From: Irineochytrium annulatum
Lineage: Eukaryota; Chytridiomycota; Chytridiomycetes; Chytridiales; Chytridiaceae
Assembly (NCBI GenBank): GCA_027600665.1
Contig: JADGJL010000213.1
Span: forward strand, 1-31,443
Direction: 5' to 3'
Length of the DNA stretch: 31,443 nucleotides
The position numbers and the translations under genes are program-made. Below, piece after piece: positions 21,001 to 29,370 of this stretch. Each line of letters opens with the position of its first letter. Position 1 is the first letter of the stretch. Under the pieces are notes generated by a model. It made no database searches and had not been told where the DNA came from. It was given only the letters and a program-made list of their open reading frames with translations.

Positions 21001-22385
21001 TACGAATACGTTCAACTTCTGCGTCGCCGGACAGATAATCGCCGGCGCGAGCTCCCAAACGTGCGCTGCCGGTACGATCTGCTGCCCGTCTACTAGGTCG
21101 TGCAACTACGCCTCGAGCTGTCCCGCCGGAGCGGCACCTGCCACGAGTCCCTCGACAGCGCCCGGAACGGGAACCACCTCTGCTTCCCCGTCTTGCTCCG
21201 GAAAGTCTGATGGTACTCCCGTATGCCGCAGTGCCAACACCTTCAATTACTGCCTCGGCGGTGTCTTCGTCTCCGCCGCCGATCAGGGGTGTCCTCTCGG
21301 CACTGTTTGCTGCCCGAACTCTGGCCTTTGCGACTACGCTAACAGCTGCTCTACTCCTCCTTTGACTGGTAGTAGCAGCGGCTCCGTCGGCGCCGTCGTT
21401 ACCGGGTTGCCTCCAATCTCCGCCGCAAATTGCAGTGGTATTCCTGACTATGGGCGTGCTTGTAACGGCGTTAACTCCTTCATCTACTGTCTTAGCGGAG
21501 GTTTGTGGACTACTTACAAAGTATTATCGTTCGTGCTGATTATTATTCTCCTTAGCTCCGATTCCGAACCAGGCCATAAACTCGTGTTCTCCTGGGACTA
21601 TTTGCTGCGCGGCAAACAACCAGTGCTTGTCTTCCTGCCCGTCTACATCGGGCTCGCCTCCCGTCGCCGCACCGGTTGCTTCGCCATCTTCCGGAGGAGG
21701 AGCGATTTGCTCCGGGCAATCCAATGGTGCAACGGTATGCCAGGATACAAACCACTTCGCCACTTGCGTGCAAGGAGGTAAAATCCTGATCTTGACATTT
21801 TCGCCTTCGTTTCATTAATTATTTGACTTGCAGCGGTTCTTGCTACACAGCCCTGCGCTCCTGGCACTATTTGCTGTGCCGCTACGAATCAGTGCGATTA
21901 CTCTTACAACTGTCCGGGTGGTCCACCGGCACCGCAACCGAGTGTTGCGTCGTCTTCTTCAGCTTGCTATGGCGTATTGGATGGGTTTAACGTCTGCTCT
22001 TCCGATGGTACTTCTTTGTATACGTGCGCTGGCGGCAGTAAGTTTCCTTTCTATTTAAAACGTTATCGTTGCACAATCTGACGGCCCTTATAGAAATCCA
22101 ATCTACGTTGACGTGCCAAAGCCCGGCTACGTGCTGCTCTTCTTCACGATCTTGTGCCGCACCGGGGGCATGTGCCAACCCTTGCTCCGGACAGTCCGAC
22201 TCGACCGTCATGTGTCTTAACGCGAACCAGTTTACTTTGTGTGCCAGTGGAGGTCAGTATTCTCAAAAATATCATCGGCTGGTTTTAATCTGTTTTTCTT
22301 AGCGGCGACATCAACCATTACTTGTGCTGCGGGGACTGTGTGCTGCCAGAACAAGCACACTTGTGATTATGCGGCGAATTGCTAG
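5994..22385 (+). CDS. Giant secreted protein of 61 CBM19-like eight-cysteine modules
   Basis: I resolve 33 exons: 5994-6153, 6226-6378, 6458-6727, 6802-7068, 7140-7559, 7618-7890, 7942-8406, 8459-9178, 9235-9519, 9576-10277, 10327-11547, 11599-12723, 12785-14068, 14123-14815, 14871-15560, 15614-15877, 15933-16355, 16403-16657, 16700-16960, 17018-17647, 17689-17970, 18014-18478, 18520-18768, 18810-18998, 19043-19297, 19336-19524, 19571-19852, 19900-20094, 20142-21500, 21556-21777, 21834-22037, 22094-22252, 22303-22385. They total 14,694 bases and 4,897 residues. Introns are 38-79 bases and all phase 1. Residues 1-28 are a signal peptide. The module pattern is C-x-GI-x-DG-xI-x-C, TxFNIC, GGVFAQA, QxC, xxGTVCC, xxNxC, WPGxCP: eight cysteines, usually joined by Thr/Val/Pro linkers likely to be O-glycosylated. 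The first half resembles the chitin-binding CBM19 pattern (C..G...C....F..C..G.....C..GT.C); the assignment is from memory and not certain. No enzyme domain or membrane anchor is seen. The stop falls right after the last module cysteine. The unbroken frame and constant splice phase argue for one gene rather than several. Likely role: wall- or chitin-associated matrix protein or adhesin (inference). Confidence 0.82.
6081..7306 (+). repeat. N-terminal modules 1-4, one per exon
   Basis: Each of the first four modules is split by an intron, so each exon carries the end of one module and the start of the next. Modules 1 and 2 end in CCGGSCQATSAC and CCSGLCSNPTDAIC and lack the WPGxCP end seen later. 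In this they look like the two modules of the divergent gene at 1483-2951 (CCGGACVAPEVSTC, CCNNQCVFPTDASC). Modules 2 to 4 are followed by Pro/Ser/Val linkers. Confidence 0.75.
11781..11789 (+). other. Dibasic Lys-Arg-Gln site 1
   Basis: Codons AAG AGG CAG read K-R-Q in the linker between modules 21 and 22, after residue 1708. An acidic stretch precedes it (EAEDEEEALSDEDGRLKK). This looks like the end of a fungal pro-peptide cut by a Kex2-type protease after KR. Confidence 0.6.
12906..13110 (+). repeat. Thr-rich mucin-like linker
   Basis: About 68 residues between modules 25 and 26, mainly Thr, Ser, Val and Ala, with runs such as ATTTTTATTSSATS. Such a linker is likely O-mannosylated in a fungus and would be extended and stiff. 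It is the longest Thr run in the protein. Confidence 0.65.
13786..13794 (+). other. Dibasic Lys-Arg-Gln site 2
   Basis: Codons AAA CGT CAG in the linker between modules 28 and 29 (IMKEKRQVATP), after residue 2356. Same K-R-Q context as sites 1 and 3, so a candidate Kex2-type cut. The preceding linker has one Glu but no long acidic run. Confidence 0.55.
17788..17880 (+). repeat. Gly/Ser-rich linker
   Basis: About 30 residues built from GGS-like units (APAGGSGGSSGGSAGAV) between modules 44 and 45, the only flexible Gly/Ser linker of this kind in the trimer or single-module zones. Confidence 0.7.
18116..18330 (+). repeat. Thr/Ser/Lys-rich linker before dibasic site 3
   Basis: About 70 residues between modules 45 and 46, with repeated Ser/Thr-Lys-Ala units (SAKATTSTKATTSAKKATTT) and a final Thr run. 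It is basic, unlike all other linkers, and leads straight into the dibasic site at 18379. The KK pairs inside it are less favoured by Kex2-type proteases than KR. Confidence 0.65.
18379..18387 (+). other. Dibasic Lys-Arg-Gln site 3
   Basis: Codons AAG CGT CAG in ERRDAEIDVLQKRQNAAYPN, after residue 3738, in the linker between modules 45 and 46. A second dibasic pair, RR (18349-18354), lies ten residues upstream. The acidic spacer followed by QKR-Q resembles the end of a fungal secreted-protein pro-peptide. Confidence 0.6.
20294..22382 (+). repeat. C-terminal module block 53-61, distinct subfamily
   Basis: Modules 53-58 lie in one 1,359-base exon (20142-21500) with no intron, then 59-61 return to one intron per module. 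From module 54 on, many carry TFNYC in place of TFNIC, CAAGTICC in place of CPAGTVCC, and end CNYxxSCP or CDYAxxC rather than CVYPGQCP. Linkers are Gly/Ser/Ala/Thr and short. The block seems to have expanded separately from the trimer zone. Confidence 0.7.
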
Positions 22386-22567
22386 ATTTGATTTACCACA
22401 TGTCGTCCTGCTTTGTATAACTATTGAGTTTTCAACATCTACATTTTTACAGATAGCCTTCTCTTCCTTTGCTTGGTTTTCCCTTACTCCATTTCCTCGC
22501 TCCCTATTTACTTAAATCAACCCCTTTTTCCGTTACTTACCTTTAATGTAGTTCCTGGGGTTCTTTG

Positions 22568-22586
22568 ATTTTCGTCGAACGAAAAT
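22568..22586 (+). repeat. Perfect 8-base inverted repeat
   Basis: ATTTTCGT, three bases, then ACGAAAAT. It could form a short hairpin in the 3' untranslated region about 16 bases before the AATAAA, or be a palindromic protein-binding site. The stem is AT-rich and weak. Confidence 0.5.
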
Positions 22587-22601
22587 GGCATATGAATAGG
22601 A

Positions 22602-22607
22602 AATAAA
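22602..22607 (+). terminator. Polyadenylation signal of the giant gene
   Basis: AATAAA 217 bases after the stop codon, followed at about 22637-22679 by a GT-rich tract (repeats of TGTTGTTTT type) that resembles a downstream cleavage element. Confidence 0.5.
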
Positions 22608-22775
22608 ACGATAATATTAAATAACTCGTCGTGTACTGATGTTTATGTTTGTTTTGTGTTGTTTTCGTGTTGTTTTGTAAAGACATCCGTTAATTTCCAC
22701 AAGTTGTAATTGCCTTGCCGGGGTTCGGACAGCGGTGGCTTGATCATCAAGTGTTGGGAGTCCCGGGAGTCGGCG

Positions 22776-24723
22776 ATGTCCTCCCTCAGCGCGATCGTCA
22801 AGTCGGCACTTCAAAAGCAGGGGACCGTATCTGCAGATGGGGAGCGAGATGGGAATCGGAGCTTGGTCAACGGCGTATTGGGCCCCGGTGGGCTCGGACG
22901 GGCCAGCGGGATGCTCGAGTCCTCCAATTCGCCAGCAATGCAGCGGGAGGACACGGTGGCCCTCAAGCTGGAGTTAGCGAATGCTTCGGGAGAACGGGGG
23001 CCGGAATATTGGAGAAAGTTTCGGGAATATCTTTCGGGGAAAGCGACGATGAAGGATTTCAACGAAACGGCAGAGTCGGTGCTGGGAAAGGAGTATGGTG
23101 CGTACAGTTATAATTCTAGGGTTCCTTTCGTGTTGTTTCTCTTCAATATGGTGAAGTTTCTGGTCACCTTATGCGTACTTATGAACTTTTGCCTGCATTT
23201 ATTGCCTCACTTTATTGACGCCGTTGCGCGTTTATGCGGTTAACCATTCTACGATGTGTTCTTGAAGTGCGGTTGATTAATTTGGCGTTTTCGAATTTAC
23301 AGCTGGACTTCACAATCGCCTTGTCCTCGCGATTCTGTCGAATGTCCACCGAAATATACCACCACCACCCGGCCCTCGTCATCTCGAATTCATTCCGGGA
23401 AAGGGGCGTGCGACCCTGAAAAGGGCACGGGAAGAAGCGCCGAATATGGCGGAGAAGCGGCGACAGTACCGTTTTGGGCAGATACAGACGCTAGATAAGG
23501 CCGACAGGACCCACATTTTGAGTCTTCAGGTTGGGCCTTTCGTTTCGATGAACTGTTGTCCTTGAGGGTTTAAAATAGATTTTTTTAGAATGAACAAAGA
23601 GCAAGCGACGAGGCCACGCCGGCTGTTCCCGCGTTTCCCGAGGGGATCTCGAAAGGTTTTAATGACTTTTGGAAGATCTTGAACTGATGTTTTGATTAGA
23701 ACTGGAGGATAAGGTTGCGGCATCACAAAGCTGCCGGCAAACGGGGGGCCTTCTGTCACGGGAGGCGTTGCGGGCCCGGATGGAGGTTATTGCGGAGTTG
23801 AACGGGATTACTCTGGACGGCGAATGTGTGTCTTTCATGGAGCAGGCTCTTGCGGTAAACTGAGCTTTTTTGTTTTTTGGCGGAATTATTTTGTTGCGGC
23901 AAGGCCTGATTTTCGTCAGACACATTTAAAGGACGTCGTTTCGTCAATACGGAGCAAAGTGCGGCCGACGGGCCCACGAATGAACGCACAGAATTCGCCA
24001 GAAGCGCCGAAAGAGACTCTAGCCGCCCCTCCACGGATGTCAGGATCTGCAACGCCCGTTGTCAACGGCAACCACGCATCTTTCCCTCGAACGGTACCTT
24101 TAGTAAAGGTCCACTCCGCCGACCCTCCTTCACTCATCCTTGTAGCGCCACCGACAAAACTACTTCACAGTTTTGGCGGACCAGCAGCAAATCCAACACC
24201 ACCGACGTCAACAGCATCTCCGTCATTACCACCCAGCACGTCATCGCATTCAGCACATCCAAACCACCCGCTAACAAACGGGACATCAGCACTCGCCGCC
24301 TCCATTTCATTGTCCTCGAGCCCGAACCCCTCCATCCCCTCTTCCCCCCACTTGAAGGCCGCCCAACTCCTCAACAGCGGCGTCTCGAGCCCGCACCTTC
24401 GCCCTCGACCACTCTCCAGCCACCTCCAACCATCCATTCCTGGCGCAGCGACCCTCTCCCAACACCACCACCCACCGCCGACATCGGGCTCATCCTCCTC
24501 CTCCTCAGCATCCCGTCCCGGGGTTCCCTCTTTGCACGCGCCCGCATCCCGCATACGGATGGAGGACATGATTTTGTCTTATCAGCTCACCCCGGCGCTT
24601 TACACGCGGTCGCCGGGTGCGATAGACCTCGCGGAGAGGATGATGGGGGTTATTGATGACGTAAATGAGGACGACCACCCGCCGCATTGGCGGGATATCT
24701 CGCAGAAAAAAAAGAAAAGATAA
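22776..24723 (+). CDS. HFI1: SAGA coactivator subunit Ada1 (Hfi1/TADA1 family)
   Basis: Five exons: 22776-23097, 23303-23529, 23589-23655, 23700-23854, 23920-24723; 524 residues; introns of 205, 59, 44 and 65 bases. Ada1 is a structural subunit of the nuclear SAGA histone acetyltransferase complex and carries a histone-fold region. Seen, matching the SAGA-Tad1 family: VALKLELANA and YWRKFREYLSG (residues 61-88), then across the first splice GLHNRLVLAILSN (109-121), then GGLLSREALRARM (221-233) and HLKDVVSSIRSKV at the start of the last exon. Residues about 280-440 are a Pro/Ser/His-rich disordered linker. The C-terminus has a conserved-looking helix (MEDMILSYQLTPALYTRSPG) and a basic end (QKKKKR). 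An in-frame ATG at 22710 exists, but the family homology begins well downstream of either. The first intron is unusually long for this window. Confidence 0.85.
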
Positions 24724-24892
24724 GTAGAAAAGAAACAACAAAAACTTGCAGACAATTCGTATAATTTTTAAAAAAAATTATAATTATATGGTGATAGATT
24801 GATTTCTGATAGTAAATCTGGTGACTTCGCAGTACTGAAAGATGGCATCTGGTGACATTTGACCTCCGCGACAAACACCTTCATTGTAGACG
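24724..24892. other. Short AT-rich spacer between two plus-strand genes
   Basis: 169 bases holding the 3' end of the Ada1 gene and the promoter of the CCDC39 gene. An A/T-rich patch at 24741-24790 is the only notable feature; no gene is seen. Confidence 0.6.
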
Positions 24893-27800
24893 ATGCTTGC
24901 TAGGTCACAGAACGGCCTGGCCATCCGGCCGTCGGTCGGCGATGATAATCTGCATGTCCACTCGCTGCCGCCGTTTGCGAATGCCCAGAACAAGAGCTTG
25001 AGCGTTGATGTAGGAACTATAATTAACGATTTGATGGAGCCCGTTTCTGACCTGAGGATATCGGCATTAGATACGGGAGAAGGAGTCCAAGTTTACCTCG
25101 CTCGTCGCCGTCCACGATGACAGCACCTCGCGGACGGACGCCATGCTGGCGCATCTGAAGAATGTGCAGCAGGAGATCATGCATACTCAGGTACGGAGCT
25201 CGTTCTGCTTGCATGCGGCTTCAACTTGTTACTTTTCTAGGGCGTGTATGATGCCAAGACCCGCCAGATTGAGACGGAGGACCACTTTAAGCAGATTGCA
25301 GAGCGGGAGAGCGGCCGCTTGGCGCTGGAGATTAAGCGGATGGAGAAGGAGATCGCAGACATCACGGATCACGTATGCTGTTTCTTTAACGCGTTGCCTT
25401 CGTGATAGCTGGTCGTGCGCGTGAATGTCTAACTTCTACGACAACAGCTGAACACGATCCAAAATAACATCTACCGGGGAAACGAGAGGATTGAAACGAT
25501 ACGGACGGAGTTAAAGCTCGAAAAGGAGGAGCTGGACGAGTGGCTGCGGGTCCAGACGGAGAAGGAGGAAGACAATTTCGCGCTTTTAAAGTACACGAAG
25601 GAAGATGACCAGCGGATTAAAGAGCTCAATTTGGCGACGGAGAAGCTCATGCAGGACGTTAACAAGAAGAAGGCCGTCTTGAGCGCCGAGGTTCGTCCTC
25701 TTGCCTAAACTGAGTGCGCGTCTGTCTGAACTTGCGTCCCAGGTCACCGAGACTCAGGTGGCCCAGATTGAGCTCGACAAGACCACCGAGGAGTTCAGAG
25801 CGTTGCATCTTGAGCGGCAGGATCTCATCACGCAGTGGGAGAATGCCATCAAGACGATGCAGAAGCGGGATGGAGAGATTTCGAACGCACAGGACCGATA
25901 TCAGAAGTCCAAGGTTTGCTTTCTAAGCGATTGCTGATCCGAGGAGAGGTGCTAACGCCGGCGTGGCTGCTTAGGATAATATACGGGAGAAGCAGTCCCA
26001 CATCGATGAGAAGCAGGCGTTCTTGGACGCTCAAAATTCCAACAATGCCGAGATGGAGAAAAAGATCGGGGTCGCCGACCGTCTGGTTAGCAAGCACAGG
26101 TTTGCACACCCTCTTACGTCTCTCTTGAGGTTTTCGTATGTAACGAATATGTAGAATGGAGCTGAGCGAGCTGCAAGCCAGCTATGTCCAGTTCCAAGAT
26201 GAGGTCGAGGTTATGCGGACGACGCTGAGCAAATGTGAGATCACGAGCTGGATTTCACTTGGATATTAACGGGACTGAAGCTTCTACGGACCTTGTCAAC
26301 AAGAAAAACGAGTTGGCGAATCTGAAGAAAGACTTGCAGGACAAGCAAGGGAAGCTTGAGAAGGAGAAAGGGAGGAAGGCGTCGATGCGGGATAAGCTGG
26401 CGAGAGTTACGGGAGACACTATGTCGTTGGAGGCGAAAGCGAATGAGGTGCATGTCTTCATTTTCGACTTCGCTTTGTTTGGCAGCTGACTCCAATCTAG
26501 TTGCAAGAGATCTTGAAAGCTGAAGAGGCGCGGAGTAAGGATTTGGATAGGGAATTGAAGATCGTTCGCGAGACACGTATGAGCATTCGCAGCCGATTGT
26601 CCTTATTGACCGGACTTCCAGACTTCAAAAAGAACCAGGAGCTCTTCCGACTTCGACAAGAGGAGAAGAACATCCACGCAGAGATTACGGGCGGTGAAGC
26701 GGCCATCCGAAATCTGAAGACCACAATTCATAGGTGACATTTTGCACGAGAATACAGTCTGTTTAAACTTTATTTAGACTCGATCAGGAGGCCCTAAAGC
26801 AGCAAGCGTTACTCTATGCTCAGGAGTTCAACATTCAGCAGCTTGAACGGAAAGTCCGTCGCGCACTGGTATGCTTGGACTCAGTCTCCGTTTGTGCCTA
26901 AATCTTACTTCAGGGTGACCGAACGGACGACGAGAAAGATCTGCTTCTGAAACGGATAGAGGAGCTGAATGCGGAGTTGGAGGACCAAACGAGGAAGCAC
27001 GTTCTTCTTAATAACCAGCTGAAGAAGTCACATGAGGATTTAAGACAAGCGAAAAGAAAGATGGATAGTTTGCAGAAGGAGAAAGACGATGTCACCGATG
27101 CTATTGATGAGTTAAATTTGTACACCGAGAGCGCTGTATGTCCCGTGCTGTGCATCGATATTCCCTCTTACGACGCTACTTTCAGAGCAATCAACTCAAC
27201 GTGAAAGTACGGGAGAAGGAGGACCTTATGGTTGAGGAGAATATACTTCGTCTAGAGCTCCGGAAGCTCCGTGGATTCCTAAATGCGAAGGCTGACGAGG
27301 CAAGTTTGAAGTTTGCCGAATGCAGTATGTCCACTAATTGCGCCATCCTCAATTAGGTATTCAGCCTCGAAACCCGCCAGGTATCACTGCAGCTTGCGCT
27401 CGAGGAGCGCACGAAGGAGATTTCGATCCACAACGACATGCTCCGCCTCCAGACGAAGAACGTGGAGGAGGAGCGACACTCGGCCAATGCCGAGCTCCGT
27501 GAGCGCGTCGGGAGGGTCGAGAAGTTGAAGCGGCGGTACGAGATTCTCATGACCCAATTCGCGCCTGAGGAGGGCGAGGAGGAGCATTCGCAGGCATTCT
27601 ACGTCATCAAGTCGGCGCAGGAGAAGGAGGCGCTGCAGAGGGAGGGGGACGAGCTGGACGCGAAGATCAGGAAGGCGGAGAGGGAGATTAAGGCGCTGGA
27701 GAACACGCTGAAGCTGATGAATGACCGGAATGAGGACTATCGGATGAAGTGAGTGGATTGTGAATAAATGGCGAGAATAGCCGGACCCTAATCGCCGTGT

Positions 27801-28957
27801 CACACACAGCATTTACAAAGCAGAGCTGAACTCAAGCGATGTGCAGCACAAGGAGATGCTGGAGCAGGTGAAAACTAGCTACACTTCTTTCACTTAATGA
27901 TTGGAATACTTACCGCGTAATCCGCAGCAATATCGGACCGCCATGGAAAAGTACAAAGAAAAGCGGAACGAACTCCAGGCCCTCCAGCACAACCTCATGA
28001 ACCTCGAGCGGACGCTTTCTGCCATGAACCAGGACGAGGCCGCCCGGACGCAGGCCGTGGCCGTGATCGAAAACAAGCTCGCGTCGATGGAGAAGGAGCT
28101 GAAGGAGAAGGATGAGAAGAAGGAGCGCGCCTGGAAGCAGGCCATTCGAAGCGCCAAGGAGCTGAAGAAGTCTGGTGTGGACATCACGGCCGACGAGCTC
28201 GACTTCCGCATCAGGGAGTGCAAAGATTTGGGGACCACAGTTTTGAGCGAGATCACGAGGGTCATGGAGCAGTACCCCGAGATCACGAACCGCGTCACAG
28301 AGCTTTACTCGGAGGTTTGTCATCTCCTTACTTGTTACAGGCGTCCGTCAATATTAATTTTTTGAATATTCCTGCAGAGAGATCTTACGCCCCCGTCACG
28401 ACCTCTCTCCCGCGTGCCCTCGCGGTCGAGTTCGATCCGGGACGATATGAGCGAGGCGTCCTTCCGAAGCAAGGCGAGCTCGCGCGCCTCTTCTAGAGCG
28501 TCGGCCATAAACCTGACCCTTGGCGGCGGTGTTGGCGTTGGCATTGGCGGCGGCGGTGGCGGCATGGCGACGGGATTGGCCGGCGGGACGCACTCGAGGG
28601 CGTCGACGGGGATGGTCTCGAATATGTCCAGGGCCGCGAGCGGGTCGATGTCGTCGTTGGGTGGAAACAAGCTTGGGACGACAAACATGAATGGTGCGTG
28701 TGAATAATGCTTTCTTTCAAAACAGTAGCTGACGTTGTGAAACTATAGCCGTCGTCCAGCTGCCGCCAACGGTCCCGCCAAACCGTAGCTCGTTTGGGCC
28801 GTCGTCCGTCATATCGACAAGCTCAACCCCCCCACCGCTACCGGACAAGGCCGGCCCAATCACGGGGGCCAAGCGGATAAAGAAGACCGCGCGGCCAGGG
28901 AGCGCTGGCAGCGCCGGCAGCTTGGGAAGCAGAGGGAGCTTCAGTCGCGACCGCTGA
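24893..28957 (+). CDS. CCDC39: Axonemal molecular ruler CCDC39/FAP59 homologue
   Basis: Seventeen exons: 24893-25009, 25071-25190, 25241-25372, 25448-25690, 25743-25913, 25975-26099, 26155-26234, 26281-26447, 26501-26733, 26778-26868, 26914-27135, 27186-27299, 27357-27748, 27810-27867, 27928-28314, 28378-28693, 28749-28957; 1,058 residues. CCDC39 pairs with CCDC40 along the doublet microtubule and sets the 96-nm repeat on which inner dynein arms and the nexin-dynein regulatory complex dock. Nearly the whole protein is coiled coil. Diagnostic stretches shared with the animal protein: LERQDLITQWENAIKTMQKR (about 227-246), RRYEIL, EEGEEEHSQAFYVIKSAQEK (676-695) and QREGDELDAKIRKAE. The tail (885-1058) is Ser/Arg-rich with a Gly run (933-946) and a basic end; the animal protein also ends in a Ser-rich tail. 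The first intron's donor (GTAGGA at 25010) is weak; GTTGAT six bases earlier is an alternative. The gene implies a motile flagellum. Confidence 0.95.
27300..27356 (+). other. GC-AG intron in the CCDC39 gene
   Basis: The frame requires a splice from GACGAG to GTATTCAGC. The only fitting donor is GCAAGT, the usual form of the rare GC-AG class; the acceptor is AATTAG, with a CACTAAT branch-like site upstream. All other introns I resolved in the window begin with GT. Confidence 0.75.
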
Positions 28958-29370
28958 TATCTCTGTGGTCTTTTGCATATATTCTTTTATCATTCCCATT
29001 TCTCGGTTAGCTGTATATGCAGTTGTAGTAGAGTCTCTCAATAGACGCCGCTTTTTAAAAAAATCACCGCATAGGGGCGACTTTTACCAAGAATCAATGT
29101 GGTACCCAGTTGTCGACGTTGTTCCATTGTGTAAAAGTGATGTACAGTGTTTTCGAAATTAAGCCACAATCGAACACAAAGCGTAACAAGTAAAGCTGGC
29201 GCCTTATTTGGAGACCTAACAGGAGGGCACGTATGTGGCAGCACAATGAAACAAAAAGGGACCGAGTCAAGGATACAAAAATTAAAATGCGAGGAAAAAA
29301 GTATGCGGCGAACAGACGCGGCGTCCGTTGCGACCCTAACACAAGAAAGGTGGTCTTTTACTAACGATAG
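28958..29370. other. Convergent intergenic region
   Basis: 413 bases between two genes that end toward each other. It should contain both 3' ends. I see no gene, repeat or RNA structure in it. Confidence 0.6.

Larger units (their letters stand above)
22386..22775 (+). other. 3' region of the giant gene and promoter of the next
   Basis: AT-rich spacer between two plus-strand genes. It holds a small inverted repeat, an AATAAA and a GT-rich tract in the order expected for 3' end formation. No gene is seen. Confidence 0.6.

Noticed and set aside
5994..22385. Splitting the region into several tandem secreted-protein genes
   Set aside because: Every exon length is compatible with constant phase 1 splicing, there is no internal signal peptide, and no in-frame stop or spacer separates parts. 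The KRQ sites could tempt one to split it, but they lie within exons.
5994..22385. Hydrophobin or CBM18 (hevein-like) assignment
   Set aside because: Hydrophobins have two CC doublets in eight cysteines; here there is one. CBM18 spacing and its conserved Gly/Ser/aromatic pattern do not fit the C-x-GI-x-DG and TFNIC parts.
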